The notes under the pieces: generated by a model | Told to the model about the DNA's origin: nothing | What the model saw: the letters and a program-made list of their open reading frames with translations, nothing else | Database searches by the model: none | From: Flavobacteriales bacterium | Lineage (GTDB): Bacteria > Bacteroidota > Bacteroidia > Flavobacteriales > Schleiferiaceae | Assembly: GCA_017795025.1 (NCBI GenBank) | Contig: CP051243.1 | Span: 930,001-994,000, forward strand | DNA: 64,000 nucleotides | Direction of reading: 5' to 3' | Position numbers and translations under genes: made by a program | Shown: positions 62,758-64,000 of the stretch, one piece after another | Position numbering within the stretch: the stretch's first letter is position 1 | How the letters are laid out: every line of letters begins with the position of its first letter

Positions 62758-64000
62758 CCCTTATCGAGGGGAAAGCTTAGCGCGTAAGGCATTAGATAGC
62801 GACAAATCCCTAGAGGGAAAGGTAAGCAGAGGAGCGGACCTCAATCCTTTTGACCCAAAACATGCTTTATCTAAGCGCTTGAAATCAGTTCAAAAGTTAG
62901 CGGCTTCCTTACGAGCCGATTCCGCTTCCTTATCCCGAATGATGAGTAAGGAAATGGGCAAACCCCTTAAGGAAGCCCAAGCAGAGATGGAGAAGTGCGC
63001 CTGGCTCTGTGATTACTATTTCGAGGAGGCGGAGGGAATTCTCCAGGACCAAAAGCTCGAATTGGGGGAAGCTCATGTCATTCGTCACTATGAGCCTTTA
63101 GGACTGGTTTTAGGCATTATGCCCTGGAACTTCCCCTTTTGGCAGGTGTTTCGCTTTGCCGTCCCTGCGATTATTGCGGGGAATCGGGTTCTTTTAAAAC
63201 ATGCCCCTAACTGTGTGCTTTCGGCAGAATCCTTAGAAAATCTCTTTCAAGAGAGTGGCTTGGACCCCGCCTTTTATCAGGCAGTATACTTGAGTAATGA
63301 TCAGGTAGCCGAACTTTTAAAAAACCCTTTATTGAAAGCGGTGAGCCTTACCGGGAGTACCCAGGCCGGTAAAGCGGTTGCCCAGATAGCAGCTGCAAAC
63401 TTGAAACCGCAACTACTGGAACTTGGCGGATCAAATGCCTTTATCTTACACGAAAGTGCAGATGTGCAGAAAGCCGCAAAGCTCGCATCAACGGCACGTT
63501 TAATGAATGCCGGGCAAAGCTGTATTGCCGCCAAACGCTTTTTGGTACCAAAAAACTTGGAGCAAGACTTTATCGAGGCTCTCTGCAAGGAGTTTGAAAA
63601 CTATAAAATGGGGGATCCTTTAGAGGAGGGTACCGACATCGGTCCGCTGGCCAGAAGAGACCTCAAGGAAAAGGCTGAAGTTCAGGTGGAGCGCAGTTTA
63701 GTGATGGGCGCACGCCTCGAGTTTGGTGATAATGGTGAGGGTAATTTTATCACTCCTACCATTTTAAGCAATGTGAATGCGGAGATGCCCGTATTTAAGG
63801 AAGAGGTTTTTGCCCCGGTAGCGGGCATTATGGCCTACCAGGATTTTGATGAAGCGGTAAAACTCAGCAACCAAAGCCCGTATGGCTTAGGCGTGAGTTT
63901 GGTAGGAGAGGACCTTGACTTTTTAATGAAGCAGGTTTCCCGCTTCGAAGAAGGGGCGGTATTTATCAATGAATTAGTGAAAAGTGATCCCCGATTGCCT
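62735..64000 (+). CDS. NAD(P)-dependent aldehyde dehydrogenase, SSADH type, truncated at window end
   Basis: 422 residues to the edge of the window. ATG at 62735 starts within the M14 gene's last 23 bp. PWNFP with Asn132, SLTGSTQAGKAV, LELGGSN with Glu229, and NAGQSCIAAKRF with catalytic Cys263 are all present; EEVFAPVAG and SPYGLG follow. The short N-terminus and overall pattern point to the Sad/GabD1 succinate-semialdehyde branch. The last 30-40 residues are missing. Probably co-transcribed with the M14 gene. Confidence 0.9.
   Translation, partial: MEYYESIDPYRGESLARKALDSDKSLEGKVSRGADLNPFDPKHALSKRLKSVQKLAASLRADSASLSRMMSKEMGKPLKEAQAEMEKCAWLCDYYFEEAEGILQDQKLELGEAHVIRHYEPLGLVLGIMPWNFPFWQVFRFAVPAIIAGNRVLLKHAPNCVLSAESLENLFQESGLDPAFYQAVYLSNDQVAELLKNPLLKAVSLTGSTQAGKAVAQIAAANLKPQLLELGGSNAFILHESADVQKAAKLASTARLMNAGQSCIAAKRFLVPKNLEQDFIEALCKEFENYKMGDPLEEGTDIGPLARRDLKEKAEVQVERSLVMGARLEFGDNGEGNFITPTILSNVNAEMPVFKEEVFAPVAGIMAYQDFDEAVKLSNQSPYGLGVSLVGEDLDFLMKQVSRFEEGAVFINELVKSDPRLP

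Overview
The window is a stretch of chromosome from a member of the Bacteroidota, most likely an aerobic marine-type Flavobacteriales (Cryomorphaceae/Schleiferiaceae-like; the family is inferred from gene style only). Evidence: a secreted protein with a type IX secretion C-terminal sorting domain; families largely restricted to Bacteroidota (a BatD-like protein, DUF4835, DUF2911, DUF2807 'GIN' repeats, a DUF6588-type outer-membrane protein, a YbiT-type ABC-F protein with a degenerate second P-loop); the bamD-rpoZ-coaBC-DUF4835-recN order; few Shine-Dalgarno sequences; and promoters matching the Bacteroidota pattern TTG-N19-21-TAnnTTTG. No tRNA, rRNA, CRISPR array, transposase, integrase or prophage was seen. 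Coding density is very high. The only gene-free gap above 300 bp (31857-32192) holds a terminator and a 22-bp tandem repeat.

Layout. 1-7000: a BatD-like fragment, an atypical SDR, an MBL-fold hydrolase coupled to a PrsW-type membrane protease, an AI-2E-family permease and lipoproteins. 7000-11600: fabH and a CoA-transferase, divergent from htpG, with a helically phased TGTCAR array between them. 11600-18800: a T9SS-secreted esterase-like protein, a GIN-domain lipoprotein, a phosphohexomutase coupled to a TlpA-like lipoprotein, a 3-hydroxyacyl-CoA dehydrogenase and a thioredoxin-like protein. 18800-30700: an FAD amine-oxidase-like protein, a 1032-residue BNR-repeat protein, AlkB alkane monooxygenase, an ABC-F protein, an AlbA_2/PhzF/MFS operon and an RhlE-type helicase. 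30700-37200: small envelope proteins, a possible stand-alone GldM C-terminal-like protein next to an outer-membrane protein, a zinc-finger/membrane/CrtA-like operon, and nhaA. 37300-51700: sucD, prmC, HU, fmt, recQ, a P-loop kinase-like protein, a Mpo1-like protein, fpg/nei, an exonuclease-GIY-YIG fusion, a KdsC-like HAD protein, and an LpxH-like phosphoesterase with a glycosyltransferase. 51700-64000: the bamD-recN cluster, a probable corrinoid-acquisition group (BtuG-like surface propeller, divergent CobT-like protein, DUF6580 membrane protein), an XRE regulator with internal repeats, a PhoD-like phosphatase, an M14 peptidase and a truncated aldehyde dehydrogenase.

Most of the window is ordinary housekeeping and envelope biology. 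The parts most worth follow-up are the BtuG/CobT-like/DUF6580 group, the XRE gene whose promoter and two coding repeats share the octamer ACAAATGT, the 11-bp-phased TGTCAR array upstream of htpG, the 22-bp repeat array at 32023-32154, and the possible stand-alone GldM C-terminal-like protein. Functional names rest on motif recognition; no database search was run.
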